Shown piece by piece: positions 31,322 to 43,254 of a stretch of 64,000 bases of DNA. Every line of letters begins with the position of its first letter. Position 1 is the first letter of the stretch. Source of the DNA: Cylicocyclus nassatus. Its lineage: Eukaryota > Nematoda > Chromadorea > Rhabditida > Strongylidae. The stretch is taken from contig CATQJL010000316.1 in assembly GCA_958299035.1 (NCBI GenBank), positions 20,313,676 through 20,377,675 of the forward strand, read 5' to 3'. The translations under genes were made by a program, and so were the position numbers. The notes below the pieces were generated by a model. That model saw nothing but the letters and a program-made list of their open reading frames with translations, searched no databases and was not told the origin of the DNA.

Positions 31322-32757
31322 CATAGATGCGATAGGTGGAGAAATTTCTCTGACCGCCTTCACTTTAGGGCCGGCATCTGGCTGACCCCCTTCGCCTGAG
31401 GTTGAGACTAGAATCAAGGCATGACGGCAGTATCAAATAGCTGTTACGCAGCACTTTTTATTTAAAAGGAAGCGCCAGTTGCTCTTCTCCTCAGATATCA
31501 AGACTGCAAGAGAGCATCGAAGCAAGAGCGGTTTGTTGAAAAAAAAAACACATGCTTGAGACCTTCTGCGCACTCAAAGTGGCGTTGATAACGAAACATA
31601 ATCAAAAATTAAAAGGATGCCTGATTCATTGAATAATTAACGTTGTATCAGTGAGTAAATACTGTCGCAAGAAAGAGTTGAGCAAAAGTAGAAAATCTGA
31701 ACTAGCCAGTGATGGACACATGTTTACTGACAAGAATCGTACTACATCTTCTTTCACTGGAGAGAATAATTACAAATAAAAGGGCAGTTAGACTACTCTT
31801 TCCTCAAGCTTTCGAATCATATATAAACTTCAAGAAAAACCTTTTTGGTGTGAAAAAATAATTACCCAGAATTGGCTGATACTGTAGCTAGATAAAATTG
31901 GTCGTATCTCGCTTCACAGAAAAGCTAGGGAAAAAAAGACGGTCTAGGTCGATTCCTTGTGTTATTAGCTATCGAAAATATACAAAGTGTTGGTGCACAA
32001 TGCTTTCTCAATCTAAAAAAGTCTTGCTCCGGCTCCCTATAGAAAGCCGGAGCAAGGTGGTGTAAATTATTATTGATTATCTCCACCTCAATTTTGAAAA
32101 ACCAGGAGTTTTTTCACCCAACAACCTATAAACCATTAGAAAGCTTGCGAAACAAGGGTTCCACGTAGACCGTCTCTTCTTCTCTAACTCCCCTCTGCGC
32201 AGAGATACATGGCATTTTAGCTAAAAACATGCGTGTTTTTGTCAAGAAATTCCTGCGTGAAGAATGAATGAAGGTGCCTGATTTTCTAACAGTAGCACAG
32301 AGCAAGGCGTTGCCAGTAAACGTAGACCGTCTTTTTTTTCTATCGTTGTTCTTTCTTTCAAAGATGAAGCACAAAATAATTACACAAAATTAGCTAGTGA
32401 GTAACCGTATAAAATTGCCCGTATCTCGCTTTACAGAGAAGCTAGAAAAAAGAGACATCTACGTCGATTCTGTATGTTTCAGGCTTTCGAATGGTACGTC
32501 GAGTGATGGAACATAAAGCTTTCCTGGGTAAAAAAGTCCTGTTGAATGACCTTCCAAAGCCTAAGCATTGTAGAAATCTTTAAATTGCAACTCTATATAC
32601 CACTCATTTTGATTCTTTTCACTCCCGCTCCCTTTAAAACATGTAAGCGTGCGTCAGCATTCATCTCAGGCCCAGTTATCCCCTTCACTTTTCTAGATCA
32701 GAAATAGCCAAAACCCCCTTCACCTGGAGAGCCCCTGTTCCCCCTATCGCACCTATG
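31322..32757. mobile_element. TIR element with 8-bp duplication, hAT-like (1436 bp)
   Basis: The ends CATAGATGCGATAGG and the complement of CATAGGTGCGATAGG are flanked by the exact 8-bp repeat CTCCAGTT (31314-31321 and 32758-32765). Joining through one copy restores the RTE sequence. An 8-bp duplication with short TIRs is typical of hAT elements. No transposase is present. Inside, two direct repeats of about 120 bp (31850-31985 and 32370-32500) share CCGTATCTCGCTT-like sequence. Confidence 0.75.
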
Positions 32758-32765
32758 CTCCAGTT

Positions 32766-33446
32766 TCGTTTGGTGAGAATGTGGCGATCTTCGCATGAGT
32801 CGTTCCATTGGGCTATTCCCATGCCCACGGGCGATGTCATATCTCAAAGATGGAATTTCCGTGAAATAGTTGTACGGAGGAGAGAAGCCCAAGAGACGGT
32901 TACCGTTTTCGTCTCGAAGCCCATATCGAATCTTCCCGATCCTATATTATTTTTCAAGTGGCATGCCGATTCGTTCAAGTCGGCCCACAACAAACTTGTA
33001 GAAACACTTCTTATTGCGGACGACTTCCCCCACGTCTTCGTAAAAAGCATCCTGAGTCGTCAGCTGCTGATGTTTTTAAGTAGCAGTTGATGATGATGAT
33101 TATGGTCTCTGACGTGGAGGTCGTAGTCGTTGATTGTTAGCCAAGGTGATAGATTGCGATTCGACAAGGTGTACGTTAGATGGGTGGACGATAAACCCAA
33201 CGCCTCCAACGTTTTGTGACGGAACCTTCTCACCACGAATGATGAGCGTCCCATCACTCATCTGTCGCAGTCCTTCTTCCTGGACTTCGTTTCCTGTAGA
33301 TCGATGACGTGGTAACTGATGTGTTCCGCAGCGTGGAGAAGAGCGTGGAGATCGGCGTTTGTGGAGACTGTCCTGGCTTTGTAGGTGCAGAGCATGAGGC
33401 AGTCTCCGTGGCGTGTCGTCCGGGCAGACGTGTCGTTTTTGTTCAA
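32766..33446 (-). pseudogene. RTE copy 3: N-terminal endonuclease
   Basis: Reads [20 protein letters not shown] and [20 protein letters not shown] (33446-33320), then [10 protein letters not shown] with a frame loss near 33270, then fragments of the GVGFIVHPS and YEDV regions in other frames to about 32850. Joined in order with the segment left of the TIR element, this is the rest of copy 3's endonuclease. Non-functional because of at least three frameshifts. Confidence 0.75.
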
Positions 33447-33620
33447 TACAAAAGGCGCCCTGAGGACCCTGACATCGTGCTTACTACCACCCGGCGCCGT
33501 AGGTGGGATCCGATGTACAGCTTTCTCTTTTCTTCTTAATGAAGGAGTAATACTAGTTTTCCCCCACTAGGGGAGACTTACTAGGCCTACTCTTGATTTC
33601 CACAAGGCGATCGCTGACCC

Positions 33621-34296
33621 GCATGTGGGGGAAAAGTAGGTTTCGATAGTCTTAGATATATAGTCTTAGTATGCGATCGCTTTGCACATGTCTTAATGAC
33701 GCAACAGAAGCAAAACGAGGGCATCGCACGCGTTAAAACCTGAGTGCGATAACTCTGAGTGCCACCGCGCTAACTATTCGATCATTCGTCAACTACATCG
33801 TTTGCACCAGCATTAACAGCATCGGTAAACGGCCGCCTGTAAAAGGGCAGGACCAATTCAATGCGTGAGAGACTTTGACATGAAAGAAAAGCTGAATGAT
33901 ACGAGCAAGTAAGAGGCGAAATTGGTGCAAACGAGATTCAGAAGAGACTGCAAAAAAAGTTGTTGGTCTTGATGGTTTAAAGATATTACAAGAGCTTTTT
34001 TTCCCATAAGAATATTATCGATCCAAAAAAGGAAACTCATATAATAAGAAAAATGATAGTTTGATGAAAAACGAATTTTTGATCCTTTCGGCTGACGTAA
34101 TGTGATATTAACCCGTAATACCCCCCCCCCCGCCCCTTCAAGCCTCTGCTGTAAGTGGAGCAAAAATACATCATTTGCTTAAAAGCAATATTTGAGAGCG
34201 TGAGAAGTTACTCTGAGCTCATATCCACTCAATTACCCAGAGTTTAAATAAGATGCAAAACCGGCACACTTCAGACTATTTGAACTTGACATATAA
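33621..34296. other. No gene recognised; poly-C run
   Basis: Contains a run of about twelve C at 34121-34132. No coding or repeat structure was recognised. The 101-codon minus ORF at 33858-34163 shows no domain. Confidence 0.4.
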
Positions 34297-34298
34297 TA

Positions 34299-35058
34299 TT
34301 AGGTTGTCCCAAAAGTAAACCGTATTTCTAAATAAATTGCATTGATTTTGTTCTCCTTATAGACTTGGGGTATCACTTGATAGAGCAAAGCAAGCTCTAC
34401 AAAATGACAGCCAAAGACCGTTAAAGTCGTGATTCAGGTAGAATTTGGTGACAAAAAAAATTTTTCAGCTACCCCAAAAATCGGATTTCCTTTCAGAGAA
34501 TTCCTACGGACTTCCAACTTGGTCTTTATATAGTAGACACATAGTAGTACCCAAAAATGTATTTGGCGGATTTTTTCCGGGCTCAATTGAGGAAAAAACG
34601 TGGTCCAAAAATGCCAAAATGCCACATTTTCGGGTTTTTTAAGTAAAACTTGGGATTACTCGATAATAAGAGCACATACAGGGGTGAATTTTTGAAATCA
34701 TACTTGGTAAGACCTGTAGTATACAGTCGCATATGTGGGACTCGCTGGGGGCGGGGTTTGCCATTTTTGGACTACCTCTTTTTCTCGCTTTCTAAGCGAG
34801 GAAAAATTCCAGTAAGAACACTGCTATATAATGACCAAGTTTGAGATCCGTAGGATATATCTTCGCAAAAATCCAATTTTCAAGTGACAAATTTTTTTTC
34901 GATTTTTGCTCCAGACATTAGCTGAATTACGAGTTAGGCGGGTCGTTGGCGGTCATTTTGTAGAGCTTGCTTCGCTCTATCAAATGAACCCTAAGTCTGC
35001 TAGGAAAGCAGAAACAATTTGATTTATTTGAAAACGGTTTACTTTTGGGACAACCTAA
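34299..35058. mobile_element. Mariner-type non-autonomous element, 760 bp
   Basis: The ends TTAGGTTGTCCCAAAAGTAA and complement are flanked by TA (34297-34298 and 35059-35060). Subterminal inverted blocks include AGAGCAAAGCAAGCTCTAC (34383) and its partner near 34965. It is related to but distinct from the 882-bp element at 4673. No transposase frame was seen. Confidence 0.85.
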
Positions 35059-35084
35059 TAGAAACAGCGCACCTACCTCTGCTC

Positions 35085-35258
35085 CACAGGTTGAGAAAAA
35101 TCTGCATGTGAGCAAAACTCTTGCGATTTACCGCTTGTAACTCTCGTTCCAGAATGTCCGCAGATAAGAAAGGAAGTGGAATTGGCGAACTGAAATTCTA
35201 ACAAAGGTGCGTCATACATTTATCAGCCACTTCAACTCAGGCCCTTCTTCGCAAGGGA
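35085..35258. repeat. Right-arm fragment of CAAGGG-type MITE
   Basis: Carries GTCCGCAGATAAGAAAGG, GTGGAATTGG and a GCCACTTCAACTCAGGCCC block resembling the arm ends at 29040-29087. Target duplication and left arm are missing. Confidence 0.4.
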
Positions 35259-35647
35259 TTTAAATTGGCTTTTAGCTCTTTCATGTTCGCTTTAACTTGA
35301 GTGACACTTTCTTCTGATTAACAAAGCATATAACCACATGATCTTTGTGTAGGTTCCTAGCTGTATCTAAAAAGGAGGTGAACGGCATACGAAGCAAATG
35401 ATGAAACTTTGAGTTTTTTACATAGCGGCAATTGATGTTGTTATCGTTAACGTTTGAAACAGTAGAAAGAGAGCAGTGATGGTAATGGAAATTTTAGGCC
35501 AATTCAATTTATTTTATCTTACTGAATATTTATCTGACTTATGCTGACACAGATCGCTTGCAGCCGCCTGTGGCAAAATGCGCCATTGATTCGATTGCGG
35601 CGAATTAGACTTTCTTTGAGCTGCCGAAGTGGCAGTCATGCCGAATA
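35259..35647. other. No gene recognised
   Basis: Non-coding by inspection. Nothing beyond AT-rich sequence. Confidence 0.4.
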
Positions 35648-35649
35648 TA

Positions 35650-36663
35650 TTAGGTCGTTCCAAAAGTAATGTCGCTTTCTTTGAATGAAAGCCACTATTC
35701 GTGGAATTAACATTTTCAAAAGATCTTAGGAGCATTCGATGCAGCATTTCATCCTCTTTCTGATGGTTCTAATTTCACTGCATAATGTTTGATGAGCTCT
35801 CGAAAAATTACCAAAATCTGTGACTCATGCTTTTTGCCATAGTCAAGTTCGGCTATTTTTCTAAATTTTTGTACCTAATCTCCGAAAAAGTACAAGTGGC
35901 AGGTAGATAGAGCAAACACTATAGAACACAAAGTAATTCTTTCCTTAGCTTGCTACTCAGAGTTTCTGGAATCAATTTTTCAATGCTATCAATTCCCATA
36001 TTTGGTCAACTCAAATCTCACAGAACAACAACCGGCAAGCGACTCGGGTGTCATTCGATGCAGCTTTTTCTCCTCTTTCTAGCGGTCATTTTTTGTTTCC
36101 GATTCATCAAGTTTTTCGGAATAAAATCATCATAATTCAACTTTTCCAAGGCACCCCAAGGCGTACCCGAAATTTTCGAAAGCTAAACCGAAGCTGTGAA
36201 TGCTGGTTTTGTTTGTAAAATTGTTGCCAAACCATAATCCATTTTTGTAACTTTCAAAATCCATAGACTTGTTGGCGTTTGATGCACTTTTGTCTGAGAC
36301 GAGCCTGCTAAAATTTGGTAGTTCCATCAAAAAATCTGTACAAAAATTATGACGAGCTCTGGAAAGTAGGAAAAAATTCTGCTGTTTCCTGTAGGGTTTG
36401 CTTCATCCATTCATTAATTGGACTCCTTCTGAGGTTTGTTATAAAACTCTAGAAAAATTGTAAAACTTGGCCATCTTAAAGAGCATAGGTCGCAAATTTC
36501 GACTCTTTTCTGGAAACTCATTGACTGTATTGCCACAGCTTCATAACCATTAGAAAGAAAATCAAATGCTGCATCAAATGCTACCAGAATCTCTTACACA
36601 ACTTTGTTCCACGAAATGTGGCATACGTTTGAAAAAAGCGACATTACTTTCGGAACGACCTAA
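35650..36663. mobile_element. Mariner-type family 3 element, 1014 bp
   Basis: The ends TTAGGTCGTTCCAAAAGTAA and complement (36634-36663) are flanked by TA (35648-35649 and 36664-36665). Fragments of the same family lie at 21906-22475 and 25876-26031. The interior repeats CCTCTTTCTxxTGGTT-type blocks in both orientations and has no transposase frame. Confidence 0.85.
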
Positions 36664-36669
36664 TACTTA

Positions 36670-37190
36670 CAAAAGAGGGTCACGAGGTTGAAGTGGCAGA
36701 TTACTACAAACTGCATACGCTTGGTGAGAGCATGGAACGCTGATTCCAAATCAGCTTTCCCCATCTGCAGAACCCCTTTGGAAAAGCAGTTATGAGCATT
36801 TGTTTTCGCGAAAAAATGAACCACAGACCGGGATATATTCCATCGTTACACCCTTTGTGGACATCAAATGGAGAAATGGAAATTATTATTAGGTATTACT
36901 TATATTACATTACATTATATTTACATTTATTACATTTATTAGGTAGAACGAGTTTATTGTATGAAGTATTCTGACACCTGCCACTGCTTCATTTAAGGAT
37001 TAGAGAGACTGTAGTAATTGAATTTTATCGAGCCGTTACGTCATTTTTCGACTCCGAAAAATACTCATAACTTCTTCTCCAGATGCGCTCTGCCAATAGG
37101 GAAGGCACATTTGGCATCAGCGCACCAAGCTCTCACTAAAGATATAGAGCTTGTGGTGACAGGCCACTTCGACTTCGTGACTTTTCCTTG
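36670..37190. mobile_element. CAAGGG-type MITE with TTA duplication (521 bp)
   Basis: The ends CAAAAGAGGGTCACGAGG and the complement of CAAGGAAAAGTCACGAAG are flanked by TTA (36667-36669 and 37191-37193). It lies a single base after the TA duplication of the neighbouring mariner-type element. The core holds an ATTACATT-type microsatellite (about 36880-36945). Confidence 0.8.
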
Positions 37191-37195
37191 TTAGA

Positions 37196-37575
37196 ACCAA
37201 ATATTCGTATTCGATTAATTTATTCGAATTCGACTATTCGACTATTCAGTCGGATACTTGAGAAAATGAATTTATTTTTTATCGAATAAGTAGAAGGGAC
37301 TTTATTCGAACTGATTCATTCACACAGTTGAAAAATTGGCTTATTCGAGTATTCGAATCGAGGCATTTTGAACCACAGTTATTCAAATATTCGAATAGTC
37401 GAGAAATTTTGAAGAACAGTTTCTCTTGATAATTATAAGAATTACTCCGGAGTTAACGGAAAATCATATTCCAATGTTCGATGATATCCAATTATTCGAT
37501 TAGTCGATTAGTCAAACATTCGACCAAGTTCAGTTAATCAAATATTCGAGAATTCGAATGTTGAATATCAGTTTA
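37196..37575. repeat. TTCGA/ATTCG-rich low-complexity block
   Basis: ATTCGA and its relatives (TTCGAATATTCGAA, CGATTAGTCGATTAGTC) recur irregularly on both strands across about 380 bp, producing many small palindromes. The periodicity is loose. No coding frame. Confidence 0.7.
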
Positions 37576-38929
37576 ATTCAATTCCAGTAAAATACCCAAC
37601 ATGAATGTGAACTTCTTCTGGACAAAGATATTCCACTTTTTCCTTAAACTCAATAGTTAGAAAGAGCTTTCGCAATCTCAGAAAATTTTTTTTTTCGAAG
37701 CACGTTCTCTCTTCAGACCTCGCTTTCTTAGACAGCGACTGCGTAGTAATCTACAAATGTGCACAAGTTAAATGAATTTTGTGGGCCTAAGTCATTGCTC
37801 AACCGCTGCGAACAAGGGCTCATTCTTGCAGGCAGTGATTTAGTTGTCGTACCGAAGAAAGCATACTGCCATTGAGATAGTCACGAATTACTGCAAAAAT
37901 TTTGGGAAAAAAGGAAAGTAATATTAGTTGCACCACTCCAGTGTTTGTTTACCATAAAACAAAATCAAACATTGTAAATAAAATCATCTATAGATAAATT
38001 TTGCAAATTGTTCAAAATTTTCGTATTCATTTAATTTTGATAAAAACATTTTAAATAATCACTACATGCTTCGAGCAAAAGCTTTTTTGATGTTGAAGCA
38101 TCTTCTAAGTAGAAATCATGCCAGAAACCCAAAAATTCAATAGTGTTTTCATGAAACTCATGTCCAACCAACTTGACTCACTGTGACAGCTTTGTCGCGA
38201 CAAATACGTCGCCACAGCTCAAAAAGCAATTTCGAAGTTTTAACAATTGATTAGAATCACTAGATACTTAACAGTCTAGTGATTTTCTCAGTTTCTTTTG
38301 AAAAATAGTTCAAAAAAGCTATAGTATTCCGAAGCTTTTGCAACGTAAACATGCTGCGAAAACTTTGTCGCAATCCATTATTTTCCCAAGAGTTAAGGGC
38401 GCAATTACAATGATGAACGAGTCTGAAAAATGCGGTCAACACTATACAAGAAATCTAAAGAGTGAGCATCTTGCTAATTTTATACTCACAAATTTAATTA
38501 TGGAGTGCGATTTAGTTGACTTTTTCCTTTGAAGCACTTCTCTGGAATGGATACGAAAAATTACTCGGACAAAATAAGTGCAGTGCTCCATTTTTTGAAA
38601 AAAAAAGGGCACTGTCAGCGTCAAGTTGGAAACAAAAAGGTGTATGTTCCCATACCCTATCTTACCGTATCGCGAATTGGCACCTAAGCAATCATAGTAA
38701 CAATGCCTCATTGTTTTTCCAGACAATGTACATTCGCATTTCGAGCTTGATGAACTTTCATCTGCATAAGTGCATGGGAGCACGGGTCCAATTCTCCATG
38801 AAAAAGTGCGTAAAGTAACAATGATTTGCTGGCACACAAAATTAAAACTTGAATTACATTGCTGGCTTCGACAATAATATGGAGCACTTTGATCCACTTT
38901 ACTTTTATTGGAAGATCTAACAAACGACG
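37576..38929. other. No gene recognised
   Basis: AT-rich. The minus-strand ORF 38442-39104 (220 codons) overlaps the next hairpin, has unremarkable composition, no recognisable domain and no splice context. Confidence 0.4.
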
Positions 38930-39175
38930 AATCGTGCACGGGGAGTATATTGCAATCGCAAAGATCTTCTCTATAATAGAAAAAACACGGTGAGTTTGAG
39001 TTGAACTTGAAAATTGGGTAGAATTTTCGAAACAACCCGTTAATTGCAAACGAATCGTGCACGGATTGTTTATTGCAGTCAATGGGTTCGAAAGTTCTAC
39101 CCAATTTTCAAGTTCAGTTCAACTCACCGATGTTTTTTTTTCGTTATTGAAAAGATCTTTCAAAAGCAATAGGCG
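38930..39175. repeat. Long hairpin, about 100-bp arms
   Basis: The left arm (38935-39050) and right arm (39070-39170) pair through ACTTGAAAATTGGGTAGAA and AAGATCTT-containing blocks. GAATCGTGCACGG occurs twice in the same orientation (38930 and 39052). Symmetric centre near 39060. It is probably a foldback repeat. Confidence 0.65.
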
Positions 39176-41094
39176 GTGTATTTTGCTGAGCATCTACAAG
39201 TGCTCAGCAATTTGTGCATACTCGAGAATCATTGCAGCAAATTCCCGAACATTCCACTTGGGAGAACATAACTTAACTTGGAATAAAGTATTATGAAATA
39301 GTCCAAGGAACGCACCTTGTGTAGTCATTTGCCGGCTAAGCGGAAATGCTAACTTTGGCTTCACGAATTTTTGCAGGTAGAATTTTTGCAAAAGAAAAAA
39401 ATCCGAGTACCCACTTATTTTGTTCTTTTTGAAATGGCAGAAAACTTTTTGGACTTTTTAATTTTTTCGCCTCTGACATGTCATCTTTTTCGTTTTCCTC
39501 TCATAAAATGTTTCAGGCTAATCTCACCATCTAGAGCGAAAGTCCCCTTATTGCACTTACGCTTACGCTTACCACTTTCATGCGATCTACTATTGTGAAC
39601 ACGAGGAAAGGTCATGTTTACGCTTCTTTTGAATTTATAGCTCCATGAAAATTTTGTAGCAAGCTCCCAGCAAAAATAACATATACTTCAAAAGAATTTT
39701 TTCTGCCCGTCGATTTCACGACGTCAGAACAAAACGAGAAATTCCACGCTTGTTTTGCTGTCCTTTCAAGGTGCATATTACAGAATGGACGCGGCTCCCT
39801 GGGAACGAAAGCAATCATAAAAAACTAGGAGGGAGTAGCTTTTAAGGTGTAAGTACCTTACATAATGAAGGTTTTTCTTTCAAGAGCAACTTTATTGCAT
39901 TTTTTAAAATAGTTTATTGTCTTGCTCTTGCTTTTGCATTACCTCCCTTGCCTAATCAACGGGGTGTCATATGCATCGGTAGTGTTCATAAAAAAATCAT
40001 GTGATAATTTGTTAATCCAAATTTCACAACGGCAGCCCTCACAACTTCCTTGAACTTGCCACAACAATCAGGCAACTCTTGAGTTCTTTTTAGATGTGAG
40101 AGGAATATCTGAATATCTTTGCATATAACCGCTCAGTCTAACCAAAGCAGATGCAGCGACATAGATAAAGTTTAAAGGCAGTGCCACACCAAATTTGGCG
40201 TATATCAGATTTTTACGCAGTTTATTGAAAGACTACTTTCTAGGCTAATGCCCAAGTCTCATTTAATAAGGCCTCTCCTACTCTGGAAAAATTGGGCTCA
40301 AAATGGCTCCCGGAGAACATTTCGGCGCGCGCTGGATAACTTATCCGTTTCCCTATCGCTTTTCAAAACGTCTTTCCAGGCGACGCCATCTTTCTTCCCG
40401 TGTCCATCCCTGCGGCCAAAACTAGAGTGAAGCGGGAAAGCTTGTCCGCGTCGCTTTTATATGGGCTTCGAAAAACGGGGTTTCAGGATTTTTGCGCAAA
40501 ATGAAGGCCATATAGATTTCTATAAGGTTGAAAAGGCTTGTGATTCGCAAAAATCCCGACTCTCAAATTCTGGTGAGACAGTATTTTCAATTAAACATAA
40601 GCATTGCAAGTTGGGCTTGCTAATTTTTGTGAAGATATTTTGCCGGCAACATGGTGTGAAAAAATGATTCCAAATAATTTCTACTTTCTCAGTAGTAAAT
40701 ATGTACGTTGCCAGCTGTGACAAATCAGTTTTGGCCACGCTCCCTCCATTTATGAGCACATGTTACTTTAAAAGTAGAAGTACACTGTGCTCTGCATTCT
40801 TAACAATTTTAGTTGAAGTGCTGGTCTCTAACATGAGCGTCAAAACCATTGCAGCGGTAAGCGCTATTCTTCTAAATAGTCCACAACAGGGTTCGGCACA
40901 GCTGGCACCGAGTCAAGCTGGATATCGTTTTTGGGGCGGAAAGCAAATGGGATATCGTTTTTCCGGGGTCCGGGGCGGAGCCCCGGAAAAAATTGCAGAA
41001 ATGTGCAACACGAACGAAGTCTGTGTCTCAAATGTCCTTCCAAACACGTACATAGGTTTTCATTAAGTTAGGAGTGAAAATTCAGGCAGCACGC
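39176..41094. other. No gene recognised
   Basis: About 1.9 kb with only short overlapping ORFs. A GC-rich patch at 40960-40995 contains CCGGGGTCCGGGGCGGAGCC. No tRNA, rRNA or repeat arms were recognised. Confidence 0.4.
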
Positions 41095-41402
41095 TAAGTC
41101 CAAATTTGGCCGCTGGCATGCCAGTGACATGCCGGCAGCGACATGCCGGCTACATGCCAGGCGCGCGAATTCAAACTCTGCCGAAAACAAACAAAGGCCT
41201 TATTTACAAACAAAACGCAATCATATGACACCAAATTTGTTGTGTGCATGCGCGTTGGGGGACTCAAACTATGGCCCAAAAATTTATGAAAACTTATGTG
41301 AATGAAAGTCGTGCCCAACTTTTTTCTGAATTAGCTGGCACCGTGCCAGCTGAGTGCCAGCTGAGCTGGCACCGACCCTTAGCTCACATAAGTTTTCATA
41401 CT
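41095..41402. repeat. Cluster of palindromes
   Basis: Includes CTGGCATGCCAG (41113-41124), repeated CATGCCGGC, and two perfect interrupted palindromes, AGCTGGCACCGTGCCAGCT (41333-41351) and TGCCAGCTGAGCTGGCA (41355-41371). These two sit inside an outer inverted pair (ATGAAAACTTATGTGA at 41286 against TCACATAAGTTTTCAT at 41384). Confidence 0.65.
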
Positions 41403-42499
41403 TTTTTACATAAATTGTATCCACACTTCAAAAGTTTACATATGGAGAAAAAACGAAATCATAATGTTTCCTTTTCGGCGTTTTCTAGTCCTATGAAAAT
41501 TTCCCGTTGTGCTCCTCAGTTGGAAAATCTGCTCCAATTACAATGCGCGTCCTATGCAAATGCAGCGCGAACTCTGTCAATTTGATTTCATCATCGTTAT
41601 TGTCGTCTTGCATTGTTTCTTTGTGGTGTTCTTCGTGTTTTTTACGCTTGTTTCAGATACCTCTGCGAAACTCTGCGAAGTCTGGAGCACATGAGGGGCT
41701 CATCGGAACTCCATGCCCGCGACGACACAGCGACGACATCCTTTGTGGATTAGCATTTTGTATAACTCTGATTGTAGTTGAACAAATGTTTTTTGGTGAC
41801 CTCCAGGTATCATTTCATCAATTATTTGAAAAAGCAAATTGAAATATTGAAAGAAAATGACATCATGTGAATGAGATTTTATCAACTACGAATATTCAGA
41901 ACACGGCAAAACTCTGCATAAGGTGTCATTTTCCTTGCCTACCCCGTATCGCTTACGTATTTCCTGCATGAATTACTTATTTATTTTCTCTAAAAAGTTT
42001 GTTTTGGTTTCTTCCAAGATCTTTGACGACTATGCAAGCTATTTTGAGTAGAAATTATACTTCTGTCAAACTACTCGAACTGCGAAACGTCTGGTATTTT
42101 TCGGAATCTCCGCAGGATTCCGAAGATGTTCTGCGTAAGTTCGTAATACAACAATCTGGAGTCAAGCTGTACACTGACTTCGAATTTATGCGAAGTTGAC
42201 GCTTTTTTGGTTGAGCCACTTGATCAGCTAATTTAGGCATCACTAGCTTCATGAGTCATAAGTTTCACTCTGCGCCGGGTCGTAAACGTAAACAGTCTGG
42301 AGCAAACATTAAAACAGAGATCTTCAAGCCTAGTCCATTTCTAAAGTCATTAAAAAACATCATTTAAAAAACATCATCAAAAAACAACTTCTTCTTTTTC
42401 TTTTTCGCCTCTAAAACCTCAGATGCGACATTTTGGAGGACATCATCCTGTCCTAAAAAAATTTAACCACTTAAAAAGCTCAGAAAACTAGTGAAAAGT
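41403..42499. other. No gene recognised
   Basis: Short overlapping ORFs only. Contains the tandem pair CATTTAAAAAACATCAT/CATCAAAAAACA near 42355-42390. Confidence 0.4.
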
Positions 42500-42720
42500 T
42501 TTTAAATGGAATCAGCATGCATGAAAACTCCTTTAGACACTTTCAAAGCATCTAAAAGTAATAACGGGACTCTAAAACAGGTCAAAGAGGACTTCGTACG
42601 AAATTTTCCAGGTCAAAGGAGACTTCGTTTTGAAAATTTCCTGGTGCCAGCTCGTGCCGAGCCCTGGTCCACAACCGTAGTCGAAAGCTTGCAGAACTGC
42701 AGGTATTGCAAAATAAATGT
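42500..42720. repeat. Dispersed repeat shared with 50530-50690
   Basis: Both intervals contain ATCAxCATGCxTGAAAAC, then CAGGTCxAAGxGGACTT, CAAAGGxGACTTCGTTTT and a GCCGAGC block, in the same order and orientation. The 50-kb copy follows a TGTC microsatellite. The element type is unknown. Confidence 0.5.
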
Positions 42721-42984
42721 TCATTCTTGGCGATTTTCATAACAGTCGCTTTATGACAAGTGAGGTCACAGCCACACTTCTCTCTGGTTGTAGCCTAACG
42801 TATTTCTGAAGTGGATCAAATCACGTTAATTACGCCATCACGAGAACATTATGCAGAAAACAAGCGGAGGATTACAGCAATCACTATACCAAAAGATTTG
42901 CCTCATTTAGCTGAGTAAATCTGCCTACTATTTCCAAAAAAAAACTGATCGATAAAATTAGAAGTGTATGATTGAACACAGCGA

Positions 42985-43019
42985 AAACTCAAAAATGAAA
43001 AAACTTGTGGGACAACCTA
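42985..43019. mobile_element. Mariner-type right terminal repeat fragment
   Basis: ACTTGTGGGACAACCTAA followed by TA matches the right end of the TTAGGTTGTCCC families at 4673 and 34299. The left partner was not found. Confidence 0.5.
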
Positions 43020-43254
43020 ATACATGTCGCAGAAAAATACAAATAGTTTTTGAAATTTTGGAATTCTACTGGTAAGTCTCCAGGTTTGATCGAAGAGCTC
43101 CAACTTCCAAACTGCCTCCGTAGTAACCTTAAAGCTTTTCAAAATCCATAGAAAAATTTAGAAAACATAGAAAACAAACGAGGAAACTTTTGAGAAGTGT
43201 CATTGTTGAAGAGCCGTCACAAAATTTGAAAAGTATGTCCTGCGGCGTGAGCTC

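Larger units (their letters stand above)
29388..33620 (-). mobile_element. RTE-clade LINE, copy 3 (split and decayed)
   Basis: Collinear with copy 2 from the C-terminal coding end (left) to the 5' leader (right, about 33600), but interrupted by a 1436-bp element at 31322-32757. No clean target duplication was found, and the 5' end stops about 220 bp short of copy 2's. Confidence 0.8.

Noticed and set aside
38442..39104. 220-codon minus-strand ORF
   Set aside because: Part of it lies in a hairpin arm, cysteine and serine content looks random, and there is no domain or splice signal.
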